From Podaxis mareebaensis (taxonomy: Eukaryota; Basidiomycota; Agaricomycetes; Agaricales; Agaricaceae): a stretch of 38,011 nucleotides of DNA. This document shows, in pieces, positions 10,728 through 20,322 of this stretch. The position numbers were made by a program, and so were the translations under genes. The notes beneath the pieces are model-generated. The model searched no databases, was not told the DNA's origin, and worked only from the letters and a program-made list of their open reading frames with translations. The stretch covers positions 1 to 38,011 of the forward strand of contig JAEUWP010000078.1 in NCBI GenBank assembly GCA_018524725.1. Reading direction: 5' to 3'. Numbering within the stretch: position 1 is the first letter of the stretch; every line of letters starts with the position of its first letter.

Positions 10728-12093
10728 CTACCAGTACCAGATCTGGTTGGTGTTCCCGTCTGTACACTGCCAAGTCTGAACTTGGTTCGAATTCGCCGTG
10801 ACGCCATTCGGCAAGTCCAAGCACAATCCTGCACCACGCATTAGCGATCAGAACAAGAACACGATTCGTGGACAGAAATAATCGTACCTTGGCCTTCAAG
10901 GGCAAGACGGTTGTCATTGGTGTAGTACCACTGTTGGGCGGGGAGGTTATCATAGCATTGCCAAATCTTCATTCCAACGCCATTCCCGGGTGCTCGAGGG
11001 ATGTGAGCATCTAAGCAATGGAGGGCGATGATAGGTACTCAGACTTACTCGATCCAGCATCCAAGCAAAAGTTCGTTCCCTCTACCTTGACTTTGGTTGA
11101 TCCGCGCCGAAGGACCCACTGCTGGGCAGGGGTATCATTGCAGTCATAGCTATGCAGCATACCACTCAGAAGCAGGTCTTATATCGGGAAACAGAAATGG
11201 ACGAACATCTGGACAGGGGTGCCGTTTTCGAACTTTGCCCCGCGAACGTCAAGGCATTTGCTGGAGTCTGCATGTGGATGGAAGGCACCGGGATTCGGTT
11301 CGTTGCGCGGGAACTCGCCATCTGGGCAAAACCTAGGTGTATGAAGATAAATCGATCAGTCAACAGAGCAAGGTATGACGGCAACTTCGAAATGTGAGTC
11401 ACGAATCCGGGAGAAATTGCGGACTCATGAACCGAGACGCATGAAGAGCTTGAGAGCACGTACGTGACTGTATAGCCCGTGTTTTCATCAGGGCATTCGT
11501 ACAGGGGAGCTTCAGGTGGAACGTCAGGCACAGGGGTAGGGAAGGTGGTCGGGTTCTCGTCTAGGCTGAAAGCGGAGCAGGCAGCAGTGGTGCATTGTAT
11601 AGGTGGGCAGAAGCCAAGAGCCTGTGTTCGTCATATCAGAGAGTGGGCGGTGGATATTAAAGTTGATGACACTCCACTTACAGATGTTTTGTTGATCGGG
11701 GTTATTTTGATTCCCACATTGAGGAAACCCGGATCGACAAGAATATAATAATAGTTTAGCTAAGATAAAATAAGGTCAAAAACAACTCGACTACATCTGG
11801 ACTCATGTAGTCGAAGAACGCACTGTACCGCGAAAAACAGCACGAGAGAAATGAGTGCCATCCTCAAGGTTGCCACCGTTGGCACCCGTATAGATGTACC
11901 CACTGAAATCACTTAAAAGGTCATGGCTGGCCGTAGCTCCAGCCGCGAGGTCGCCTTGAGAGGCACCGTTGATGAAGTACTCGATGGAAGATGGGCAATT
12001 GTTAACGATATCATAATGCCGCCTGGCCACTGCTCCGAGACCAGGGAAAAGGAGGACAGAGAGGGCAGTGATTCGGGTGAGGGAGGCGAACAT
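10728..12093 (-). CDS. Secreted thaumatin-like + ricin-B-type lectin fusion protein (copy A), 7 exons
   Basis: Exons (minus): 12093-11824, 11759-11682, 11621-11464, 11332-11207, 11149-11049, 10992-10888, 10828-10728; sum 939 nt, 312 aa. Residues 1-25 are a signal peptide (MFASLTRITALSVLLFPGLG). Residues about 27-170 look like a small thaumatin-like domain: it starts YDIVNNCPSSIEYF, has a cysteine-rich centre, and ends YTVTFCP. Residues about 180-312 are a beta-trefoil lectin of the ricin-B type, with CLDVRGA, CLDAGS, CLDLPNG and several QxW-type repeats (AQQWVL, AQQWYY, NQIWYW). This is the sugar-binding fold only; no toxin A-chain is present. Secreted glycan binding is expected. Shares promoter layout, all intron positions and phases with copies B and D. 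Confidence 0.88.
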
Positions 12094-12140
12094 CACGAAC
12101 AGCGCTTGGGATGCTCGGGTGAGAAGAGCACAAACCTGGG

Positions 12141-12149
12141 GCTTTTATA
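12141..12149 (-). promoter_or_regulatory. TATA box of lectin copy A
   Basis: TATAAAAGC on the minus strand, about 50 nt before the ATG. The same core, with AAAAGCCC, occurs at the matching place before copies B and D, so the family shares its core promoter. Confidence 0.6.
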
Positions 12150-13696
12150 GCTTAGCAAGAAGTCCGCGTGATCCTTTGACTTGAAACCAGAAGGTATGTC
12201 ACCCTGATTCTTACAGTAAGAGAACTCAGGCAACGGCGAAAAACGACCGGTCGCCAATAAGCAGGGAATACGCACATTGGAGATTCCAATCACGAAAAGG
12301 CCAGGAGTACCAAATGGAGACAGACCCGTCAGGGACAACCGGCTGTATTTCAATATCAAATCAACACGGTGTGTATAACCCGACACAGGGCAAACATTAC
12401 AATTCACTCCTTCATGTCAGACAAACTCATTACCAAAAAGTCAGCTGGACCATGTACACATGGCCACGTGACCCTAAGCATGAACGACAGATGAAATCGA
12501 GTAGAATCCCTCAGCGACGCATGTGTATGGATCCAAGTTGGTTTACACTCTATCCAGAAGGTCTTGGGCTAGGAGTAGCAGTCGTTCCGCTGAGGCTCAC
12601 TACTCTGCCTCCTGGTAGGTGGGGCGCTTGATGCCATGGAGGGGTAACCATGCGGTCGGGTCACAAAGGGCTGAAAGATAAAGATGAGCGGGCAGACCAA
12701 GCAAAATAAGAGATGAGACGCACGAATTGGGCGATGAGAGTTGGGTTTGGAGGCGAGGATTTGAGGTCAGCACAACAGGCTATGTGCGAAAACTTGCTTA
12801 GAGAGGTTCTCCAGATGCTTGTTGACCCGTGCCCGCTGTCACTAAGGGCTCCCTGTGAGAAGCCGATCGTACAATATCTAACATTTCCTGATTTCCTGAT
12901 TTTGCGAGAATGTCAGATTCGGTTCGAAGTATCAGAATAAGCTCGAGGATCTTCTTTACACGGGCCTGCTAGAACATATTCACATACTTTCCGTGCTCTT
13001 GGATGGACTCGTATTTTGTTAGAAACATATGGTACTCGAATCATCAAATATCCGGTCTATTCTGACTCTTTCTAAATACATGATTTCTATGTATGGGCTG
13101 CAGCCCATCAAGACCTGCATGGCATGGTGACGCCCGCCAATATAACCCACACAGGTTTCACACACGTTTGATCCTCCATTTTTACCCGCTTTACCCTTTG
13201 ACCTTTGTCAGTGGATGCGGGTATCTGAAGGTATGGGTGTGGGTACACTCAAATCTACCCCTGGGTTACCCATGAAAACCACTACCTATACGCTATTTTC
13301 CAGTGTGATTGTCTCGCATACGTGCATTACCCCTTACCTTCGGCATTAACAGTCTAGATAGATCTGGGATTTAGAAACGTCAGGGCGATCCTGATTTAAC
13401 CATTTTTGGTGAATGTGGTTGGAAGTGAGACCACTGACGCGTTGAGTAAGGGTGCGAGGGAATATTGCGACAAAGAGGATTCTTGGAGCAAGCGAAGGGA
13501 GAGCCATAGATAGGCATTTGTGCCCAGATAGCGCCTGATCTCCACGTATACTCAACCCGAGTCAGAACATGACTTAACGCTTGTTGGAGAAAATTATGGA
13601 GTGATATATATTCATTCTTGAGAGCAGCAAGCATAGTCCGTATACTATTATTGAGTCTGGTATCTTAAGCTCCCGGTCTTTCCAGCAGCCACAAGT
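12150..13696. other. Spacer between lectin copies A and B
   Basis: About 1.5 kb without a supported gene. The part next to copy A (12150-12220) matches the upstream region of copy B at about 15590-15660, showing that the promoter was duplicated with the gene. A perfect 16 bp palindrome (atgggctgcagcccat) lies at 13093-13108, followed by a stretch rich in short tacccg/gggta motifs to about 13275. Confidence 0.5.
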
Positions 13697-15529
13697 CTAC
13701 CAGTACCAGATCTGATTGGTATTTCCATCTGTACACTGCCAAGCTTGAACCTGGTTCGAATTCATTGTGACCCCATTCATCAAGTCCAAGCACAATCCTG
13801 CACCACACATCAGTGATCAGAACCACAATGCAAGTTGTGAATCGAAATAATCGTACCTTAGCCCTCGAGAGCGGTGTGGTTGTCATTAGTGTAGTACCAC
13901 TGCTGGGCAGGGAGGTTATCATAGCATTGCCAGATCTTCATTCCAACACCATTCCAGGGTGCTCGAAGGATATGGGTATCTGGGCAACGGAAAACGATGA
14001 GGGGTGTCCGGACTTACTCGATCCAACATCCAAGCAAAAGTTTGTTCCATCAGCTTGGACTTTGGTCGGATCGTGTCGGAGAACCCGTTTCTGGGCAGCG
14101 GCACCATTAAAGTCATAGTCATGCAGCACTTTAATCAAGAACAGAACTTATATCGGGAGACAGGACGGGCGTCTGGGCAGGAGTGCCTTCTCGAGCTTTG
14201 CCCCGCGGACATCAAGGCATTGTTTGAGTCTGGACCTGGATGGAGGGTATGACGTCCCGATGGCCTAATAGTTACTGGACCCCCGTGCAGACTTGTCCTT
14301 ATTCATGCAGAGTTTGTATACAATTCTAAGTATGTCTACGAGTCTGTGTGGGACTCTATCCAATTCAAGTTGCACTCTGCACACATGGAGTTGAACTCCG
14401 TGCAGTCAAGCTGTACTTTATGTGAATTGAGTCGAACTCGGCGTGGCCAAGTTGAACTCTGCACGCATCACACTTCAACTCTGTGTGCAGAGTTCGACTT
14501 TATGTGCGCAGGATTCAATTTCATGCAAGCTTGATCCATGCAAAGCACAACTCTTGAAACAGATAGAGGCCCACACGGGCTTGCAAGCATGCGTAGTCTT
14601 GTTTCTACTAGAGGATAAATGCTATGATCGATTTATATACAAACACCGTGTGGTAAGGACAAGTCTGCATGAAAGTCAAATAACTATTCGGCCACCTGGA
14701 CGTCATAGGCACGGGCATTTAGCTCATTGGGTGGGAACTCGCCATCTGGGCAAAACCTGGATGTATGAATATAGATCGATGATTAATCAACAGAGCAAGA
14801 TATGACGAAGTCTCGAAGTGCGAATCACGAATCGCAGGGAATTTGCAGATTCATGAACCGAGACGCGTGAAGAAGTCGAAACACGTACGTGACTGTATAG
14901 CCCGTATTTACGTCTGGGCATTCGTACATGGGAGGTTCAGGTGGAACATCAGGCACAGGGGTGGGGAAAGTTGTCGGAACATCTTCTAGATCAAAAGCGG
15001 AACAGGCGGCAGTGGTGCATTGTACTGGTGGACAGAAGCCCCCATCCTGCTTTTATGATAAGAAAGTGTGTGGTAAGCATTGTGGCCGATCGTGAGTTTG
15101 TGTGATACCTACAGGCGTCTTGTTGATTGGCGCGATGCTGATTCCGACATTGAGGAAATTCGGGTCAACAAGAATCCAATAGTAGTTTTGCTACCGGAAC
15201 GAAAATTAAAACGAGGTCGAGAAAATTTACATTTTCATTCATTCAGTATGAGGACGCACTGTGCCACGAAAACCAGCGCGAGAGAAACGAGTTCCATCAC
15301 TAAGATTGCCGCCGTTGGCGGCCGTATAGATGTACCCATTGAAATCACTGAAAAGGTCATGACTGGCCGTAGTTCCAGCCGCGAGGTCGCCTTGAGAGAT
15401 ACCGCTGAAGAAGTACTCGATGGAAGATGGGCAATTGTTGACTATATCGTAATGCCTCGTGGGCGCTGCTCCGAGACAAGGCAAGAGGAGAGCTGAGAGG
15501 ACAGTGATTCGGGTGAGAGATGCGAACAT
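13697..15529 (-). pseudogene. Thaumatin-lectin fusion, copy B, disrupted by a MITE
   Basis: Tandem duplicate of copy A. Exons 1-3 are intact (15529-15260, 15190-15113, 15046-14889), giving signal peptide and thaumatin-like part. Exon 4 begins normally (FCPDGEFPPNE) and is then interrupted by a 456 bp inverted-repeat element at 14250-14705. Other lesions: a one-base loss in exon 4 after AKLE (near 14190), a changed donor after exon 4 (gc instead of gt) and a lost acceptor before exon 5 (near 14118), and a CAA-to-TAA stop at the end of exon 6 (near 13858). The last exon ends with a normal stop at 13697. The multiple lesions show it is not expressed as a full protein; a truncated thaumatin-only product remains possible. 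Confidence 0.85.
14248..14707. mobile_element. MITE-like non-autonomous DNA transposon in lectin copy B
   Basis: The element spans 14250-14705 (456 bp) and is flanked by TA on both sides (14248-14249, 14706-14707), the likely target duplication. Its ends are inverted repeats: each starts TGACGTCC and continues with TGGCC(t/g)AATAGTTA and then TGCAGACTTGTCCTTA about 35 bp in, so they extend about 65 bp with some mismatches. Inside are several imperfect direct and inverted copies of an agttgaactctgcac-like unit, which could form hairpins. It has no coding capacity. TA duplications suggest a Tc1/mariner-type helper, but the terminal sequence is not one I can assign. An alternative reading puts the outer TAT/ATA inside the repeat. 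Confidence 0.75.
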
Positions 15530-15577
15530 AGTGGGCAGAGCTTGGAATGCTCGGTTGTTCAGAACACAGAAAACGTT

Positions 15578-15589
15578 GGGCTTTTATTT
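15578..15589 (-). promoter_or_regulatory. Core promoter of lectin copy B
   Basis: AAATAAAAGCCC on the minus strand about 50 nt before ATG 15529. It is the counterpart of the TATAAAAGC of copy A, weakened by change of its first bases. Confidence 0.45.
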
Positions 15590-16709
15590 CTTTTCAAGAT
15601 GTCCGCGTGGAGCTTTTTGACATCAAACCAGAAGGATATGCCACCCTGATGATTGAGAAGTATAAAAATAAAGACATAAGATATATGGGAACTCAGGCCC
15701 CAGGCCACGGCGAAAAATGTCCGATGGTCAACCGGCAGGGAATAGGCACTGTGAAGGTTTCAGGTGTTAGTAAATGTAAGAGACACCAGATGGAGACAGG
15801 GAGCCTCCGCCTAGATCGACCTCTAGTCGCGGGAGGCCGCACGTGTGATACCTCGACACAGAACAGATATCCTAGCTAGCCCATTGTCGTTCAAGTACAC
15901 CGCCGTGCGCGGCCATGTGGCCCCGAGTGTACGCACCAGATATGATCCCCGAGTGACTCACCGTTGGTTGCAGGTTACTCCCCATCCACGGGGATCCGAT
16001 CGAATTGAGGCGACAACCGTCCATTGAGGCTGAGAAATCAATGATGATTAATGCTCAATGCATCGTCCTAATCCCGTTCGTCCACGCCATCCAACATTGC
16101 CTCGCTGATCTATTCCCGGCATGTGGGCTACCTCTCAACGACACATGGGAGGTCCCAGGTTAGCACAAAACCATCGTTAATCGGAAGTTCACAAGGAGAC
16201 GTAATGATTCTTTGAGCAACGCGAATTTAACTATGTACGCTTGCCGCAATAACTCAGGTCTTGTAACATCTTCAAGGCAAGGCAGGACGCAGTATTAACG
16301 TGCGAGGATGCACGAAGTATTTGACACTGTAAGCTCGTATAACATTCTGCTCGGCGAACTCGGGAGTCGATAATCGCGAGATGGGGGTAGATGTTAGTAT
16401 GTAATTTTCTCTTTCGGTTTCCCCAGCGTTTTCGCTGGTCCCAGATATCTTACTTTCGGTCTTGCTTCTACTGGGCTAGAACCAGTGACGACATATTTCC
16501 GAGTGAATCTAGTTCATGACGCTCACTAAGACATTCCATGTAATCGGGTCGGGCCACCGGTGATATTAGAATACATACATTCGGCTTCAAGTCAGTGATA
16601 GGATGACGCGATCAGAAGTAATATACACCGTCACAGCTTTCGAGCCTTCACCAAGGGTAACACAACGATATTTGTCCTTGGCGAGGCGTGGTCCCTGCAG
16701 ATAAACTCG
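15590..16709. other. Spacer between lectin copy B and the NACHT array
   Basis: The first about 70 nt repeat the promoter of lectin copy A. The rest (about 1 kb) has only short frames and no recognisable domain or repeat. Confidence 0.45.
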
Positions 16710-18583
16710 TCAATGATAAGTAAGAGAAAGCAGGAACCAAAAGCAACGAACGAAAAGTTGATGATCAACGTCATTCAATTTGACAATATTGCGACGAGCA
16801 TGTTTCTGAAAACGATATTATACGCAATCATGAGAAGAGTATCAAGTATCAAATACCTGATGCGATAGCCATTCGACAAAATTGCGAAACTGGGTCGCTG
16901 GGAGCCTGCGTTCGACGAACCGAAGTTGCGTGAAGTCAAAGTCAAGGATTGAATCGAGCAAGGACGGATCCCCATCGTCCCCAGAGTTGATGCATACGCT
17001 CCACACATGAGTCGCGGCGTATGAGAGTATATGGTGAGAGATCGAAAGCGCATTCGTCTTGCTTGACTCGGCCGGTTTCCAGGGCAAATTTTTGGCGTAG
17101 AAGAGTTTTGTTTTGCCGAGCGCATCGAAACAGGCCCTAGCAAAATGTGTATGGATGGCGCGTGTGTTCAATGAAAAGGGCGCTGAGCGCGAGGGGTTTC
17201 TCAAAAACTCGACGAACGAAGTGTGAAAGAAACGCAGGTGGTCGATTGATGCCCTGCCTTGTAGGGGGACATCGATGACAGAGTGGACGCGGCGAAGGGC
17301 GGAATAAAATTGCTCCTGAGTGAGATTTAAGAGATTGGCCAACTGCAACACTGGTAAATGAGGATGGAAGGCGCATGCTCCGAGAAGTTGGAGAGTCACT
17401 GGCAAAATGCTGTTGTGAACGCGGGATAGAATTTGGTGGTAGAGGGTATCAAGGGGTTTTAGTGGATTTGGGAGGTTTGGACCAGCTGTAACAGGCGAGT
17501 TTTTGATAAACTCCATTACAATCTGTAGTTGTGCTTTTGGGCTGACGAGGTCGGGATCGTCGATGAATTTGATGATAGTCGACGCGTAAATGAACAGTCC
17601 CGAAGCGGCGCTCGCAATTATGGCTATAATCTCTCTCGTTGGCCAACTTTCGCCTGGACTGAACGCGTCTGGATGACTTTGAATGATCCGCTCGAATCCT
17701 TTGCGAATGAACAACTCAATGTCCCGAAGGGATTCTTCACTATCCATGGGGACTTCCTTCCTTAGACAATGAGTTTCGAACTGCCTGAGTACTTCTCGTC
17801 GAATGTCGGGCTCGGGGCGACTGCAGATGAGCCAGCGAATAGGAAGAGGGCGGGGAGAGTTGACGGTCTTGCCAATGAGACGAAGTATCTCGCATTGTTC
17901 CCTGTCTCCTTGACATTCATCTAACCCATCGATAATTACGACAAGCTCTCTTTGGGAAGGGATCGACGAGAGACCGGACATGGGATCAAGGATAAGCTCC
18001 TTGAACTGCGTGGCGAGATCCTTCTTCCTAAGCAGCGTCCCATCGGCTACGAGCTGCCGTGCAATGTGGAGAGCATAGGGTCCACCCGAGTCTTTCCTGG
18101 CTAGTTGGTGGGCAATGGACGCAAAGATACGGTATGGGTCGTTCTGGCCATTTGAAAGGAAGATGGCGGCGCCTAATATCCCTGATCTCTCGGCCCATTC
18201 TCCGAGGGTCTGTGCGAGCGCTGACTTCCCCACGCCCATAGGACCATAGAGCCATGACACATAGCAGCTTGGACGATCTTCTCCAGCAACCCACCTCTTG
18301 ATTTCATCTGTCAATGTAACACGGGTACCTTCAAGACACTCTGGTTGTGGAAATCGCGCTCTCGAGTGAAGCTCAGCGTCAGATAGCGCCTCCTGGGAAA
18401 GCCGTGCAGCGACTAGAGCACTGATCAACAGCACTGCTCATAACAGCTGGATGCATAACATACCAAGTTCTGTGGTGTGCAAGTAGCTGTGGTAATGACA
18501 ATGAGTATCCTGCTTGGACTGATCAATGAAGAGTGGGCTGTTGAAGGTGAAGCCACTCGAATTTGAAAATGCACCGGGTCCAT
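16710..18583 (-). CDS. NACHT-domain STAND NTPase (fungal NLR-like), copy 1
   Basis: Signal-transducing ATPase of the NACHT class. The core exon 18412-16857 carries Walker A GPMGVGKSA, Walker B VVIIDGLDECQG, the sensor-like ICSRPEPDIR and a helical C-terminal half (LLGACAFHPHLPVLQLANLL, LRFFHTSFVEFL). An upstream exon 18583-18464 joins in frame and gives FSNSSGFTFNSPLFIDQ, of the kind seen before NACHT domains in agaricomycetes. The first exon and start codon were not located. Downstream the frame either stops at 16842 or, by a gt...ag intron 16856-16806, continues to a stop at 16710; I prefer the second. It has no WD40, ankyrin or TPR repeats. It differs from copies 2 and 3 in sequence and in lacking their shared C-terminal tail exon. 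Confidence 0.75.
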
Positions 18584-19131
18584 CTGTCAAGTTTTGCAAT
18601 TATGAGTGAGATGTCGTACAACTGTTACATCGCCGTACTGAATTCCATGGGCGGAATCCTCCCCTCCGATGGACGAAGTTGTGGTCCTGCCGCGAACTGC
18701 GGGTAACCTAATAAACTGGTTGGTACACTGACCCTGCCTGTGAACCCGAAACACAACCGCACCATGGGATATTGGAATATTGGGTAACATTGTAGAGTTT
18801 TCCATGTTTGATACGGTAGACTCTGGGTGCCACCTGTGATTATGGGTGACGGAGGAGATGGGAGGAGACAAACCAAGATAGTGACTTTGTGCGAATGCAA
18901 CGCCCAAACGATGACCAGCCCACGGGCGCCTTGATAGTGATCAGTAGTGATCACAGGACTAAAACGCGCTTACTAATCTGTCTTCTGTAGTTCATGCGCA
19001 CAATCGAACAAGGAATACTTGCTGGACACGTTACAGAAGTTTCCCATTGCTATCCATCATGAATCTACACTAACGTTAAGGCTTCTGCCCACACTAGATG
19101 ACCGGAACCACAAAATAAAGCTAACAGAGCA
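18584..19131. other. Upstream region of NACHT copy 1
   Basis: This should contain the first exon(s) and promoter of NACHT copy 1. An open minus-strand frame at 18954-18625 ends near RIPPMEFSTAM, but I could not join it to exon 18583-18464 in the right phase, so it is left uncalled. Confidence 0.35.
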
Positions 19132-19564
19132 CTAGGGCCTTGGGATATCATTCGCTGAATAGGTCATCACGGCCTTAGGAATGACAAGGACAATGACAGT
19201 CTTCGACTCGAATCCAACTAAGACATACTGTGGAGCCTCTTCAAGGCTGAAAAGGACCTCCTGCTATACAGTATGGGTATAGGACAGCGAGCTTCCGACC
19301 AGTGAGTCCAATGTCACCTACCAATTACTGCAGGATTGTCGATGCTCTCCTCTCTGTGGGATGCCGATGGCAGCGGGAATGTGCTGGTGCTTTCATCCGA
19401 GGTTACTGTCAACCTCACATTTGATACTGACTCGATATCACCACCACGCGCATCTTTACTTCTACCACTGAATCCTGGACGGAGCGTTGATGATTGATGT
19501 CGGGTGTTGGGTCCTTCTTTCTCTTCGACCTTTGCCAGCCGAATAGACTTGAAAAAGCCTTCAT
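19132..19564 (-). pseudogene. NACHT-less deletion derivative: N-terminal exon joined to C-terminal tail exon
   Basis: The stretch 19564-19322 matches the first exon of NACHT copy 2: MKAFSSLFGWQRSKRKK here against MKSFSRLLSHKFSKKK, then RGGDIESVS against RGGGIGSAS and a similar Pro/Ser end. A splice from the donor after 19322 to an acceptor ag next to 19261 would then join in frame to the family's conserved tail exon (SLEEAPQYVLVGFESKTVIV) with a stop at 19132. Everything between, including the ATPase, is missing. A one-base shift in the Lys-rich run near 19510 separates the start codon frame from the rest, so as read here it is broken; a small unseen splice or a sequencing error would restore it. 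Confidence 0.6.
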
Positions 19565-20322
19565 CTGGGGATAGGTGAGATGACAGTGAAGGTAGTGCGA
19601 AGTGCTATGGGTGCTAAGCGCCTCGAGTCCCGCAACGTGTTATCGATATCACGATCATGTTCGACGCCTAGGTGCGCAAATGTAATGATGGATAAGAAAT
19701 AGCTAAATAGGAGTACTGCTGAGTGCTGAGTCGACGACGAATCGCTTGATAGGGTACTCTTTTTTACCGGACCAACTCACAGCTGGAAAAGGCCAACATC
19801 ATCGCTCTGATTGATGCAATATTATAGAATAGCGACTGTCATATTGGTGAGCTCCATGCGATATACAGATGTCTGGACGACTGCTGATGCTTCCCTCTCC
19901 GTGTGCCGGTGGCAGATGCAGTAGCGGGAGGCGCTGATGTATTCACCTGTGCACTCCAAGGCCTCCCACGCCAACCCCGGCTCGGTCCCCAAGCGTTGTG
20001 TTCGAAATTAATGTCAGATGTTTTGGCCTTCATCTTCCTCTACCTTGGAAGGATAAAGATAAAGATTCTTGGCCTTGTGGCAAGTGAAATAGCAAACGAA
20101 ATGATAAGGAGCAAGGGCCTCAGAACCTATGAACAGTGGCGGTCGTGCCCCTCTATGCACAAGAGCTGAGGTTTAATAACGGAGAGCAGAAAAGCTGCAT
20201 AATTCATGGGATTTCCCGCCCAGAACCGGGAATCGTAGCTGGTAAGTCGCCAATAAAGCTACTAAGGCTATATCTGGCCGCCATTTCTATCTAACATAAG
20301 AGAGCACGAAAGATAAGTCACA
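19565..20322. other. Spacer with a further decayed NACHT first exon
   Basis: On the minus strand at about 20033-19840 a sequence starting MKAKTSD and carrying a diverged Pro/Ser stretch followed by GEGSISS-like codons resembles the family's first exon. It is far more decayed than the one at 19322-19564. Nothing else is recognisable. Confidence 0.35.

Noticed and set aside
10555..10953. 132-codon minus-strand frame over the lectin A 3' end
   Set aside because: It reads through an intron and uses a wrong frame for both lectin exons; the spliced reading gives the QxW lectin repeats.
18625..18954. 109-codon minus-strand frame as first exon of NACHT 1
   Set aside because: No splice pair joins it to the 18583-18464 exon in phase, and its composition is not like the other first exons.
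19903..20169. Plus-strand 88-codon frame
   Set aside because: The opposite strand carries a decayed NACHT first exon, and the plus frame has no family pattern.
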